The translations under genes and the position numbers were made by a program. DNA of 5,049 nucleotides. It comes from Oscillospiraceae bacterium (GTDB lineage: Bacteria; Bacillota; Clostridia; Oscillospirales; Ruminococcaceae). Under the pieces are notes generated by a model. That model was not told the DNA's origin. It was given only the letters and a program-made list of their open reading frames with translations, and searched no databases. Positions 1-5,049 of the stretch are shown here, piece after piece. Position 1 is the first letter of the stretch. Each line of letters begins with the position of its first letter. The DNA is taken from the NCBI GenBank assembly GCA_017440425.1, contig JAFSHJ010000013.1, forward strand, positions 1 to 5,049, given 5' to 3'.

Positions 1-2
1 AT

Positions 3-1289
3 CATGGAATCGGTATGATCCATCAGCATTTTAAGCTGGTCGATGTGCTTACTGCCGCAGAAAATATCATACTGGGACTTGAAGGAAAGCTGGATCTCAA
101 GGCTGCATCCGAAAAAATCCGTCAGATCTGTGATGCATACGGTTTTGAAGTGGACCCCAATCAGAAGATATACGATATGTCTGTTTCTCAAAAGCAGACA
201 GTAGAGATAGTTAAGGTGCTCTTCAGGGGTGCAGATATCCTGATACTGGACGAGCCCACCGCAGTTCTCACTCCGCAGGAGACAGACAAGCTGTTTGCGG
301 TGCTCCGCAATATGCGTGACGACGGAAAAGCCATCGTTATCATCACCCACAAGATGCACGAGGTGGAAGAGCTTTCCGACCGTGTGGCTGTTCTCCGCCA
401 GGGACATTTTATCGGTGATATGCCCACAAAAGACACCAATGCGCAGGAGATGACCAATATGATGGTCGGTCACTCCGTAACGCTTAATATCGACCGCCCC
501 GATCCCGTGGATCCCAGACCCAGGATCGAGGTTAAAGACCTGACAGTCCGTTCCATCGACGGCGTTCTCAAACTGCAGGATGTCTCTTTCACCGCAATGA
601 GCGGCGAGATACTGGGTATCGCAGGCATTTCCGGCAGCGGACAGAAGGAGCTGCTGGAGGCAATCGCAGGTCTGCAGCCGGTGGAAAACGGTTCCATCAG
701 CTACATTGAGGATGACGGAACCCACGATGAACTGTTGGGCAAAGATCCTTTGGCCATTGCTGAAAAGGGAATCACGCTCTCCTTCGTTCCCGAAGACCGC
801 CTCGGTATGGGACTTGTGGGTGGAATGGACCTCAGCGACAATATGATGCTCCGTTCCTTCAGAAAGGGCAGAAGCTTTTTCACCGACCGAAAGAGCCCCA
901 AGAAGCTTGCAAAGCAGGTTGTTGAAGATCTCAGCGTAAAAACACCCAGCATTGAAACTCCGGTCAGAAAGCTTTCCGGCGGCAACGTTCAGAAAGTTCT
1001 GGTTGGACGCGAAATAGCCTCAGCTCCCAAGGTCCTTCTTACTGCTTATGCGGTAAGAGGTCTCGATATCAACTCCTCTCACACCATTTACGATCTCATC
1101 AACCAGCAAAAGCAGAAGGGCGTAGCTGTCATTTATGTCGGCGAAGACCTTGACGTGCTCCTTGAGCTTTGCGACCGCATTTTGGTGCTCTGCGCAGGTA
1201 AGGTAAGCGGCGTCATTCCCGGCAGAGGTGCAAAGAAGAGAGACGTAGGCATGATGATGACCCGTCTTGGAGGTAACAGCAATGAGTAA
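3..1289 (+). CDS. Nucleoside/simple-sugar ABC transporter, tandem ATPase subunit (5' truncated by window)
   Basis: This is the ATP-hydrolysing cytoplasmic subunit of a BMP-family nucleoside uptake ABC transporter (NupO/YufO type), with two fused nucleotide-binding domains (NBDs). The frame is open to the window edge, and the residues before the ATG at 15 (HGIG) already belong to the NBD1 Q-loop region, so the true start and the NBD1 Walker A lie upstream. Counting from Met15, NBD1 shows the Q-loop (IHQHF, 2-6), signature MSVSQ (55-59), Walker B ILILDEPT (75-82) and H-loop His112. NBD2 shows a Walker A-like GISGSGQK (204-211), signature LSGGN (320-324) and a degenerate Walker B region (LLTAYAVRGLD, 341-351). 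NBD2 therefore lacks the Walker lysine, the acidic pair and the H-loop histidine (Glu377 instead). Degenerate second domains are normal in this family. It overlaps the next gene by 8 bases, indicating translational coupling. Family is secure; the purine nucleoside substrate is inferred from the xpt neighbour, and other sugars or nucleosides are possible. Confidence 0.95.
   Translation, partial: HGIGMIHQHFKLVDVLTAAENIILGLEGKLDLKAASEKIRQICDAYGFEVDPNQKIYDMSVSQKQTVEIVKVLFRGADILILDEPTAVLTPQETDKLFAVLRNMRDDGKAIVIITHKMHEVEELSDRVAVLRQGHFIGDMPTKDTNAQEMTNMMVGHSVTLNIDRPDPVDPRPRIEVKDLTVRSIDGVLKLQDVSFTAMSGEILGIAGISGSGQKELLEAIAGLQPVENGSISYIEDDGTHDELLGKDPLAIAEKGITLSFVPEDRLGMGLVGGMDLSDNMMLRSFRKGRSFFTDRKSPKKLAKQVVEDLSVKTPSIETPVRKLSGGNVQKVLVGREIASAPKVLLTAYAVRGLDINSSHTIYDLINQQKQKGVAVIYVGEDLDVLLELCDRILVLCAGKVSGVIPGRGAKKRDVGMMMTRLGGNSNE
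1269..1273 (+). promoter_or_regulatory. Ribosome binding site fixing the start of permease 1
   Basis: GGAGG lies 8 bases upstream of the ATG at 1282, inside the last codons of the ATPase gene. The alternative in-frame TTG at 1267 would itself overlap this site and would add only five residues, so the ATG is preferred. Confidence 0.8.
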
Positions 1290-2379
1290 AACAAAAGAAC
1301 CTCTTTTTCACATAGTCAAGCGCGGCGAAATGCCCTGGTATTTCAGCTGGTGCATCAGGGCGGCGGCCATTGTGCTTGCGCTTATCTGCTGCGGATTGAT
1401 CACCACCCTTGTCACATCCGAGAACCCCATTCAGATCTATGCCACCATCATTGACGGTTCCTTCGGTTCCGGACGTAAGTTTATGGTTCTGTTGCAGAAC
1501 ACGGCTATGCTGCTCTGTGTTGCCCTTGCACTTACTCCCGCATTTAAAATGCGCTTTTGGAACATCGGCGGCGAGGGACAGGCTCTTGCAGGTGCTCTTG
1601 CTTCCGCAGCCTGCATGATCCTTATGAAGGATATGCCCAACTGGATCGTTATTCCCTGCATGGTAGTAACAAGCCTTCTTGCAGGTGCTGTCTGGGGCGC
1701 TATTCCCGCATTTTTCAAGGCTAAATTCGGCACCAACGAGACCCTCTTCACCCTTATGATGAACTATGTAGCTATCCAGCTGGTAGCTTACTTCTCTGTT
1801 GTGTGGGAAAACCCCAAGGGTTCCGGCAACGTCGGCGTTATCAACCCCAACACCCATATAGGCTGGTTCCCCGATCTTTTCGGCTCAAAATATGCTCTCA
1901 ACATTATTATAGTGGTTATTGTGACGGTCGGTATGTATATCTACCTCAACTATTCCAAGCACGGCTACGAGATATCCGTTGTCGGTGAAAGTGAACGCAC
2001 CGCAAGATACATCGGAATCAAGGTAGAGAAGGTAATAATCCGTACAATGCTTATCTCCGGCGCCATCTGCGGTCTCGCAGGTCTGCTGCTGGTGGGCGGC
2101 ACAAACCACACCATCAACTCCGCCATTGTAGACAACAGAGGTTTTACCGCCGTTATGGTTTCTTGGCTGGGCAAGTTCAATCCCATTTGGATGGTTCTCA
2201 CCAGCTTCCTGCTGGTATTCCTCAGCAGAGGCGCAGGCGAAATTGCCACAGACTTTGGTCTCAACTCATCCTTTGGTGATATTCTCACCGGCGTTATTCT
2301 GTTCTTTATCATTGGCTGCGAGTTTTTCATCAACTATAAGCTGAGTCTGACCAAATCTTTGAAGAAGGAGGAGAAATAA
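1282..2379 (+). CDS. Nucleoside ABC transporter permease 1 (NupP/YufP type)
   Basis: This is an integral membrane subunit that forms half of the translocation channel and pairs with the next gene product and the upstream ATPase. It has 365 residues, normal for the family. A short basic N-terminus (1-20) is followed by about nine to ten hydrophobic helices, roughly at 23-44, 68-88, 97-115, 120-143, 155-175, 205-223, 254-275, 301-320 and 333-352. Family hallmarks are FWNIGGEGQALAGA (92-105; usual form FNIGVEGQ), NETLFTLMMNYVA (152-164; usual NEVITTIMLNY) and GYEISVVGESERTARYIGI (228-246), the cytoplasmic loop expected to contact the ATPase. The C-terminus is lysine-rich (KSLKKEEK), as expected for a cytoplasmic tail. 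It starts within the end of the ATPase gene (ATGAGTAA overlap), and its own end carries the ribosome site of permease 2. Nothing appears truncated. Substrate is inferred from context only. Confidence 0.93.
   Translation: MSKTKEPLFHIVKRGEMPWYFSWCIRAAAIVLALICCGLITTLVTSENPIQIYATIIDGSFGSGRKFMVLLQNTAMLLCVALALTPAFKMRFWNIGGEGQALAGALASAACMILMKDMPNWIVIPCMVVTSLLAGAVWGAIPAFFKAKFGTNETLFTLMMNYVAIQLVAYFSVVWENPKGSGNVGVINPNTHIGWFPDLFGSKYALNIIIVVIVTVGMYIYLNYSKHGYEISVVGESERTARYIGIKVEKVIIRTMLISGAICGLAGLLLVGGTNHTINSAIVDNRGFTAVMVSWLGKFNPIWMVLTSFLLVFLSRGAGEIATDFGLNSSFGDILTGVILFFIIGCEFFINYKLSLTKSLKKEEK
2365..2373 (+). promoter_or_regulatory. Ribosome binding site of permease 2 inside permease 1
   Basis: AAGGAGGAG is a near-perfect anti-16S match placed 8 bases before the ATG at 2382. 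It encodes the KKEE residues at the end of permease 1, so the two permeases are translated from one message in tight coupling. Confidence 0.85.
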
Positions 2380-2381
2380 TC

Positions 2382-3380
2382 ATGTTTGAAGCTATACTTT
2401 CTTTCCTCCCCCGTGCCATTGCTCAGGGTACTCCTCTGCTTTATGGTTCCACCGGTGAAATTGTAACACAGAAATCGGGCAACATGAACCTCGGTATTCC
2501 GGGCGTAATGTATGTTGGAGGTATCTGTGGCGTTATCGGCGCTTTCGTCTATGAGCAGAGCCTTCCTTCTCCCGATGCGATCGTCCCCGCTTTGGCAGTG
2601 CTTATCCCCACACTTTTCTGCCTGATGGGCTCGCTTTTGATGGGACTTCTCTTCTGCTTCCTCACAGTAACTCTCAGAGCAAACCAGAACGTTACCGGTC
2701 TTGCAATGACAACCTTTGGTGTGGGCTTCGGTAACTTCTTTGGAGGCTCTTTGGTCAAGATTTCCGGCGCAGATATGCCCTTCCTGGCACTCTCCGCCAC
2801 CTCCAACTGCTTCAAGAAAACCCTTCCCTTTGCAGAAAAACTGGGTGTATTCGGCGACCTTGTGCTGAACTACAGCTTCCTTATGTATTTGGCTGTTGCT
2901 GTTGCACTTATTGCTTCCTTCATCATCAACCGTACCCGCACGGGATTGCATCTGCGTGCCGTGGGCGAAAACCCCAGCACCGCAGACTCCGCAGGCATCG
3001 ACGTAAACAGATATAAATATCTTTCCACCTGCATCGGATGCATGGTTGCAGGTCTCGGCGGTCTCTATTACGTTATGGACTACGCAAGCGGCATTTGGGC
3101 AAACGATGCTTTCGGTGACAGAGGCTGGCTTGCCATTGCACTGGTAATTTTCACCGTATGGCGCCCCAACGTAGGCGTTCTCGCATCCTTCTTCTTTGGC
3201 GGTCTCTATATTCTCCATATGTACATTCCCTCCGGCATGAATCTTGCCGTAAAAGAGCTGTACAAGATGCTGCCCTATGTGGTCACCATCATCGTACTGA
3301 TCATTTCCTCTTTGAGAAACCAGAGAGATAAGCAGCCGCCTCAGTCTCTCGGTCTGCCGTATTTCAGAGAAGACAGATAA
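2382..3380 (+). CDS. Nucleoside ABC transporter permease 2 (NupQ/YufQ type)
   Basis: This is the second membrane half of the nucleoside/simple-sugar importer, 332 residues. The N-terminal family motif is clear: GEIVTQKSGNMNLGIPG (25-41), closely matching the usual GE..TEKSGNLNLGIEG. GLHLRAVGENPSTADSAGI (188-206) is the cytoplasmic loop expected to dock on the ATPase, equivalent to the loop at 228-246 of permease 1. GDRGWLAIALVIFTVWRPN (245-263) and a C-terminal hydrophobic helix (about 296-310) precede a typical short tail (QSLGLPYFREDR). About eight to nine membrane helices are visible. In the first motif, the Glu of the common NLNLGIEG form is Pro40 here, a modest deviation that may be clade-typical. 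It lies 2 bases after permease 1 and 52 bases before xpt, with no hairpin terminator in that gap, so read-through into xpt is likely. Family is secure; the exact substrate is not shown by sequence. Confidence 0.94.
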   Translation: MFEAILSFLPRAIAQGTPLLYGSTGEIVTQKSGNMNLGIPGVMYVGGICGVIGAFVYEQSLPSPDAIVPALAVLIPTLFCLMGSLLMGLLFCFLTVTLRANQNVTGLAMTTFGVGFGNFFGGSLVKISGADMPFLALSATSNCFKKTLPFAEKLGVFGDLVLNYSFLMYLAVAVALIASFIINRTRTGLHLRAVGENPSTADSAGIDVNRYKYLSTCIGCMVAGLGGLYYVMDYASGIWANDAFGDRGWLAIALVIFTVWRPNVGVLASFFFGGLYILHMYIPSGMNLAVKELYKMLPYVVTIIVLIISSLRNQRDKQPPQSLGLPYFREDR

Positions 3381-3412
3381 TTGAGGGCTGCAGAAAGTTA
3401 TCCACCACACAA

Positions 3413-3431
3413 ATGTATCGGAGGTATACAT
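3413..3431 (+). promoter_or_regulatory. Inverted repeat presenting the xpt ribosome site in its loop
   Basis: ATGTAT (3413-3418) and ATACAT (3426-3431) are perfect reverse complements flanking the 7-base loop CGGAGGT, which contains the xpt Shine-Dalgarno GGAGG (3420-3424), 8 bases before the ATG at 3433. The pairing is certain. It could be an RNA hairpin tuning xpt translation, an operator, or chance, since the stem is short and AT-rich. Confidence 0.35.
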
Positions 3432-3432
3432 A

Positions 3433-4014
3433 ATGAATTTTTTGGAAGAACGCATTCTGAAAGACGGAATTGTAAAACCCAACAACGTCTTAAAGGTTGA
3501 CAGCTTTCTCAATCACCAGATGGACATTGCTTTGATGGAGGAGATAGGTAGGGAGTTTCACCGCCGCTTTGGGGACAAAAACATCACCAAAGTGCTGACT
3601 ATAGAAGCCTCCGGTATCGGTATTGCCTGTTTTGCGGCAAAGGAATTCGGTGTTCCCATGGTGTTTGCAAAAAAATCCCACTCCATCAACATCGACAGCG
3701 AAGTGTATGTTGCAGAGGTTGAGTCCTTTACCCACAAAAACATAAACAACATCATTGTTTCTAAAAAGTTCCTCAATCCGGATGACCATATTTTGATCAT
3801 CGATGACTTTTTGGCAAACGGCTGCGCATTGCAGGGTCTTATCGCCATTTCCAAAGCTGCAGGAGCAACTGTAGAGGGAATCGGCATCGTTATCGAGAAG
3901 GGATTCCAGATCGGCGGACAGGTTATCCGCAACATTGGCATTCCGCTTGAATCGCTGGCGATCATTGATGCAATGGACGCAGAGACCGGAAGCATCACAT
4001 TCAGAGCACAGTAA
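3433..4014 (+). CDS. xpt: Xanthine phosphoribosyltransferase
   Basis: This cytoplasmic purine salvage enzyme transfers the phosphoribosyl group of PRPP to xanthine, giving XMP, a precursor of GMP. The 193 residues match the length of B. subtilis Xpt (194) and follow it from end to end as I recall that sequence: LKVDSFLNHQMD (20-31), ITKVLTIEASGI (51-62), GVPMVFAKKSHS (73-84), the PRPP-binding loop HILIIDDFLANG (119-130), and GIGIVIEKGFQ (149-159). The Asp-Asp pair (124-125) and the following loop are intact, so the enzyme should be active. The start is fixed by GGAGG at 3420-3424. It sits 52 bases behind the nucleoside transporter with no obvious promoter or terminator between, and a strong terminator follows, so it is probably the last gene of the transporter operon. 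In B. subtilis xpt instead pairs with the xanthine permease pbuX under a purine riboswitch; no such riboswitch is visible here. Some use of other 6-oxopurines cannot be excluded. Confidence 0.95.
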   Translation: MNFLEERILKDGIVKPNNVLKVDSFLNHQMDIALMEEIGREFHRRFGDKNITKVLTIEASGIGIACFAAKEFGVPMVFAKKSHSINIDSEVYVAEVESFTHKNINNIIVSKKFLNPDDHILIIDDFLANGCALQGLIAISKAAGATVEGIGIVIEKGFQIGGQVIRNIGIPLESLAIIDAMDAETGSITFRAQ

Positions 4015-4035
4015 CACAAAAAACAACCCGGTTTG

Positions 4036-4078
4036 AAAAGCCCGAAATCCCTTGTGCTCAAAGGGCTTTCGGGCTTTT
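4036..4078 (+). terminator. Intrinsic terminator after xpt
   Basis: Arms 4036-4053 and 4061-4078 form an 18-position stem with one mismatch (T4048/C4066) and a 7-base loop. The 3' arm ends in CTTTTCT, giving the U-rich tail, and the 5' arm starts with AAAA. Because A-rich sequence also precedes it (4018-4025), it could act on transcription from the right as well. It ends the transporter-xpt unit 22 bases after the stop codon. Confidence 0.9.
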
Positions 4079-4110
4079 CTGCAATTAAAAACGGATTAAA
4101 TATTTATTAA

Positions 4111-4140
4111 ATGATATGAGAGAACAAAGATGGGTATTAT
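4111..4140 (+). promoter_or_regulatory. Candidate sigma-70-type promoter for the ECF S component
   Basis: TATTAT (4135-4140) is a 5/6 match to the -10 box, and ATGATA (4111-4116) is a 4/6 match to the -35 with an 18-base spacer. The stretch is AT-rich and sits between a strong terminator and the next gene, where a promoter is required. The predicted leader is only about 40 bases, too short for a known riboswitch class. Confidence 0.4.
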
Positions 4141-4185
4141 AAAAGCAAGTGTTAATGCACCAAAATTAAAAACAGGAGAAAAACT

Positions 4186-4746
4186 ATGAACAGGAAAGTT
4201 CTTTGGATTACTGAAACGGCAGTCCTGCTGGCACTGCTTGTATCTCTTCAGGCTATCACCAAGCCGTTGGGACAGATGGTTACGGGTTCCTGCGTCAATG
4301 CCGTTTTGGCCATTGCAGTTTTGGTGGCAGGCATGAGCAGCGGAATCACGGTAGCACTTATCAGTCCGATTTTTGCGTTCCTCTTCGGAATTGCTCCCAA
4401 CTTTATCACCATTCTGCCAATTATGATCGGTAACGTCTGTTTTGTGGTGCTGCTGGGTCTCATTGCAGGCAAAAAGCTAAAACTGACATGGCGTCAGCCG
4501 GTTGCGCTTGCTGCCGCAGCCGCTGTAAAATTCGGCGTACTGTATCTGTTGGTCGTTGAAGTGATCTGCGGTCTTGCGCAGGGACTTCTTCTCGGCAAGA
4601 AGATCGGCTCTATCGTTGTTCTTGCACCTCCCATGCTTGAACTGCTGCCCACAATGTTTGCGTGGCCGCAGCTTATCACAGCACTTATCGGCGGCGCAAT
4701 AGCTCTGGTAATAGCTCCGCTCATTAAAAAAGCTATACACAGATAA
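4186..4746 (+). CDS. Membrane protein resembling ECF transporter S component (substrate unknown)
   Basis: This 186-residue, almost wholly hydrophobic protein has about six membrane helices (roughly 8-25, 34-50, 52-70, 74-95, 105-125, 157-179) and short basic ends (MNRK; KKAIHR). Size, helix count and the small-residue pattern of helix 1 (AVLLALLVS, giving A12xxxA16) fit the S component of an energy-coupling factor transporter, which binds a vitamin or other micronutrient and borrows a shared ATPase/T module encoded elsewhere. Segments TKPLGQMVTGSCVN (25-38), GITVALISPIFAFLFGI (53-69) and PNFITILPIMIGN (71-83) are probably the ligand-facing parts but do not let me assign a known type such as RibU, ThiT, BioY, FolT or NiaX. 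AGGAG at 4174-4178 lies 7 bases before the ATG. It is monocistronic here, separated from xpt by a terminator, so a purine substrate is possible but not shown. An unrelated small membrane protein is the main alternative. Confidence 0.75.
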   Translation: MNRKVLWITETAVLLALLVSLQAITKPLGQMVTGSCVNAVLAIAVLVAGMSSGITVALISPIFAFLFGIAPNFITILPIMIGNVCFVVLLGLIAGKKLKLTWRQPVALAAAAAVKFGVLYLLVVEVICGLAQGLLLGKKIGSIVVLAPPMLELLPTMFAWPQLITALIGGAIALVIAPLIKKAIHR

Positions 4747-4751
4747 CAGTT

Positions 4752-4779
4752 TTGTATTCTTGTAAAATACGTATATAAT
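4752..4779 (+). promoter_or_regulatory. Candidate promoter downstream of the ECF gene
   Basis: A perfect TATAAT (4774-4779) is preceded at 16 bases by a poor -35 (TTGTAT, 4752-4757, 3/6). It would start transcription near 4786, just before a row of hairpins. The region is AT-rich, so a chance -10 box is possible. Confidence 0.3.
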
Positions 4780-4795
4780 AAAAAATCTCCCCGCG

Positions 4796-4968
4796 TGTTT
4801 TGGCTGGCGCTCATAAAACAGTTAAATCCGACCTATGGTTACGATCATAGGTCGGATTTGCTTATTGTCTCGATGCAGCGGAACTGAGGTTTCCTCTGAC
4901 GAGAGAGGCTTTGGTGCGGTACATAACCGCACCATACGCACTGCACCGAACGGTGTATAGAAGTGCGT
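4796..4968. other. Dense hairpin cluster: possible structured RNA, leader or intergenic repeat
   Basis: Successive inverted repeats nearly abut one another: TGTTTT/AAAACA (4796-4801 with 4815-4820), a 14-base perfect stem (4824-4837 with 4846-4859), CCTCT/AGAGG (4893-4897 with 4904-4908), TGGTGCGGT/ACCGCACCA (4912-4920 with 4926-4934, loop ACATA), and ACGCACT/AGTGCGT (4936-4942 with 4962-4968) enclosing GCACC-GAAC-GGTGT (4943-4956, end pair a wobble). Alternative pairings exist: GAGG (4886-4889) can take CCTC (4893-4896), and the CGCAC at 4937-4941 can pair with GTGCG at 4914-4918 or 4963-4967. I recognise no known riboswitch, tRNA, SRP, tmRNA or RNase P signature. The strand is undetermined because hairpins read both ways. 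The section has no credible gene. Confidence 0.4.
4824..4859 (+). terminator. Strong hairpin, probable terminator of the ECF S gene
   Basis: The arms are AAATCCGACCTATG (4824-4837) and its exact complement (4846-4859), a 14-bp perfect stem with an 8-base loop, 77 bases after the ECF stop codon. On the plus strand it ends in ATTT and is followed by GCTTATTGT, a weak U tract; on the minus strand it is followed by AACTGTTTT. It may serve either direction, and its efficiency is uncertain for lack of a clean T run. Confidence 0.55.
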
Positions 4969-5007
4969 CCTTATATCTGTTCGACATATTGAAATTTGAA
5001 AGAACTA

Positions 5008-5049
5008 TTATTTGTTTTTCAGTTCGCATTTCTCTCTTTGCTGTTCGCG
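5008..5049 (-). CDS. Possible C-terminal end of a convergent gene (very short, uncertain)
   Basis: Read from the right edge on the minus strand, one frame gives 13 codons and a TAA stop (5008-5010). The residues REQQREKCELKNK are highly charged, as is common for a cytoplasmic protein tail. If real, a gene outside the window converges on the ECF gene and the hairpins between them would serve as terminators. Thirteen codons are far too few to establish this, and another minus frame is also open across the same bases. Confidence 0.15.
   Translation of the reverse strand, partial: REQQREKCELKNK

Noticed and set aside
1267..1281. TTG start giving a 370-residue form of permease 1
   Set aside because: The TTG overlaps the GGAGG that properly serves the ATG at 1282 and has no ribosome site of its own at a suitable distance.
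3398..3406. TTATCCACC, one base off the DnaA box TTATCCACA
   Set aside because: A single isolated near-match between genes with no cluster of boxes or AT-rich unwinding region; not evidence for an origin.
3413..3433. Six-codon mini-ORF (MYRRYT) whose TAA overlaps the xpt ATG as TAATG
   Set aside because: No ribosome site precedes it, and its codons coincide with the inverted repeat and Shine-Dalgarno of xpt, so the frame is most likely incidental.
3490..4061. Long minus-strand open frames opposite xpt, and similar ones opposite the permeases
   Set aside because: They are antisense shadows of strongly supported plus-strand genes, with cysteine/serine-rich translations and no recognisable domain.
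4015..4185. Search for a purine or vitamin riboswitch between xpt and the ECF gene
   Set aside because: The stretch contains only the terminator, a short AT-rich promoter-like region and a leader of about 40 bases; no conserved riboswitch core is visible.
4981..5011. Possible rightward promoter TCGACA (4981-4986) with TATTAT (5006-5011)
   Set aside because: The spacer is 19 bases and the region is AT-rich; without a visible gene start downstream it cannot be distinguished from chance.
4862..5029. Minus-strand open frame of 55 codons starting at the ATG complementary to 5027-5029
   Set aside because: It has only a weak ribosome site, runs through the hairpin cluster, has no recognisable domain, and its length is within chance. 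It is probably a by-product of the palindromic sequence.

Overview
The window looks like a piece of chromosome from a low-to-moderate GC Gram-positive anaerobe of the clostridial class, plausibly Ruminococcaceae/Oscillospiraceae. The basis is strong GGAGG-type ribosome sites in front of the genes, a B. subtilis-type Xpt, an ECF-type S component, and a Firmicutes-like nucleoside ABC transporter. This is a judgement from protein and site style; no species can be named from the sequence.

Positions 3-3380 hold three plus-strand genes packed end to end: the C-terminal part of a double-domain ABC ATPase (its 5' end lies outside the window) and two membrane permeases of the BMP-associated nucleoside/simple-sugar uptake family (NupOPQ/YufOPQ type). 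The ATPase and first permease overlap by 8 bases, and the two permeases are 2 bases apart. After a 52-base gap with no visible terminator comes xpt (3433-4014), xanthine phosphoribosyltransferase, and then a strong intrinsic terminator (4036-4078). The likely reading is one operon: a purine nucleoside or base is imported by the ABC system and a free base is converted to its nucleotide by Xpt. The substrate-binding lipoprotein expected for the transporter is not in the window and is probably upstream.

Positions 4079-4746 form a separate unit: a candidate promoter and a six-helix membrane protein resembling the S (substrate-binding) component of an energy-coupling factor (ECF) vitamin transporter, substrate unknown. 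No ECF ATPase or T component is present here.

Positions 4747-5049 contain no convincing gene but are not featureless. A good -10 box is followed by a chain of near-contiguous perfect or near-perfect hairpins (4796-4968), with alternative pairings between repeated GTGCG/CGCAC blocks. This may be a terminator cluster, a dispersed palindromic repeat, or a small structured RNA or leader. It is the least explained part of the window. The rest is largely an ordinary purine salvage/uptake locus; I see no clear evidence for an entirely new system.
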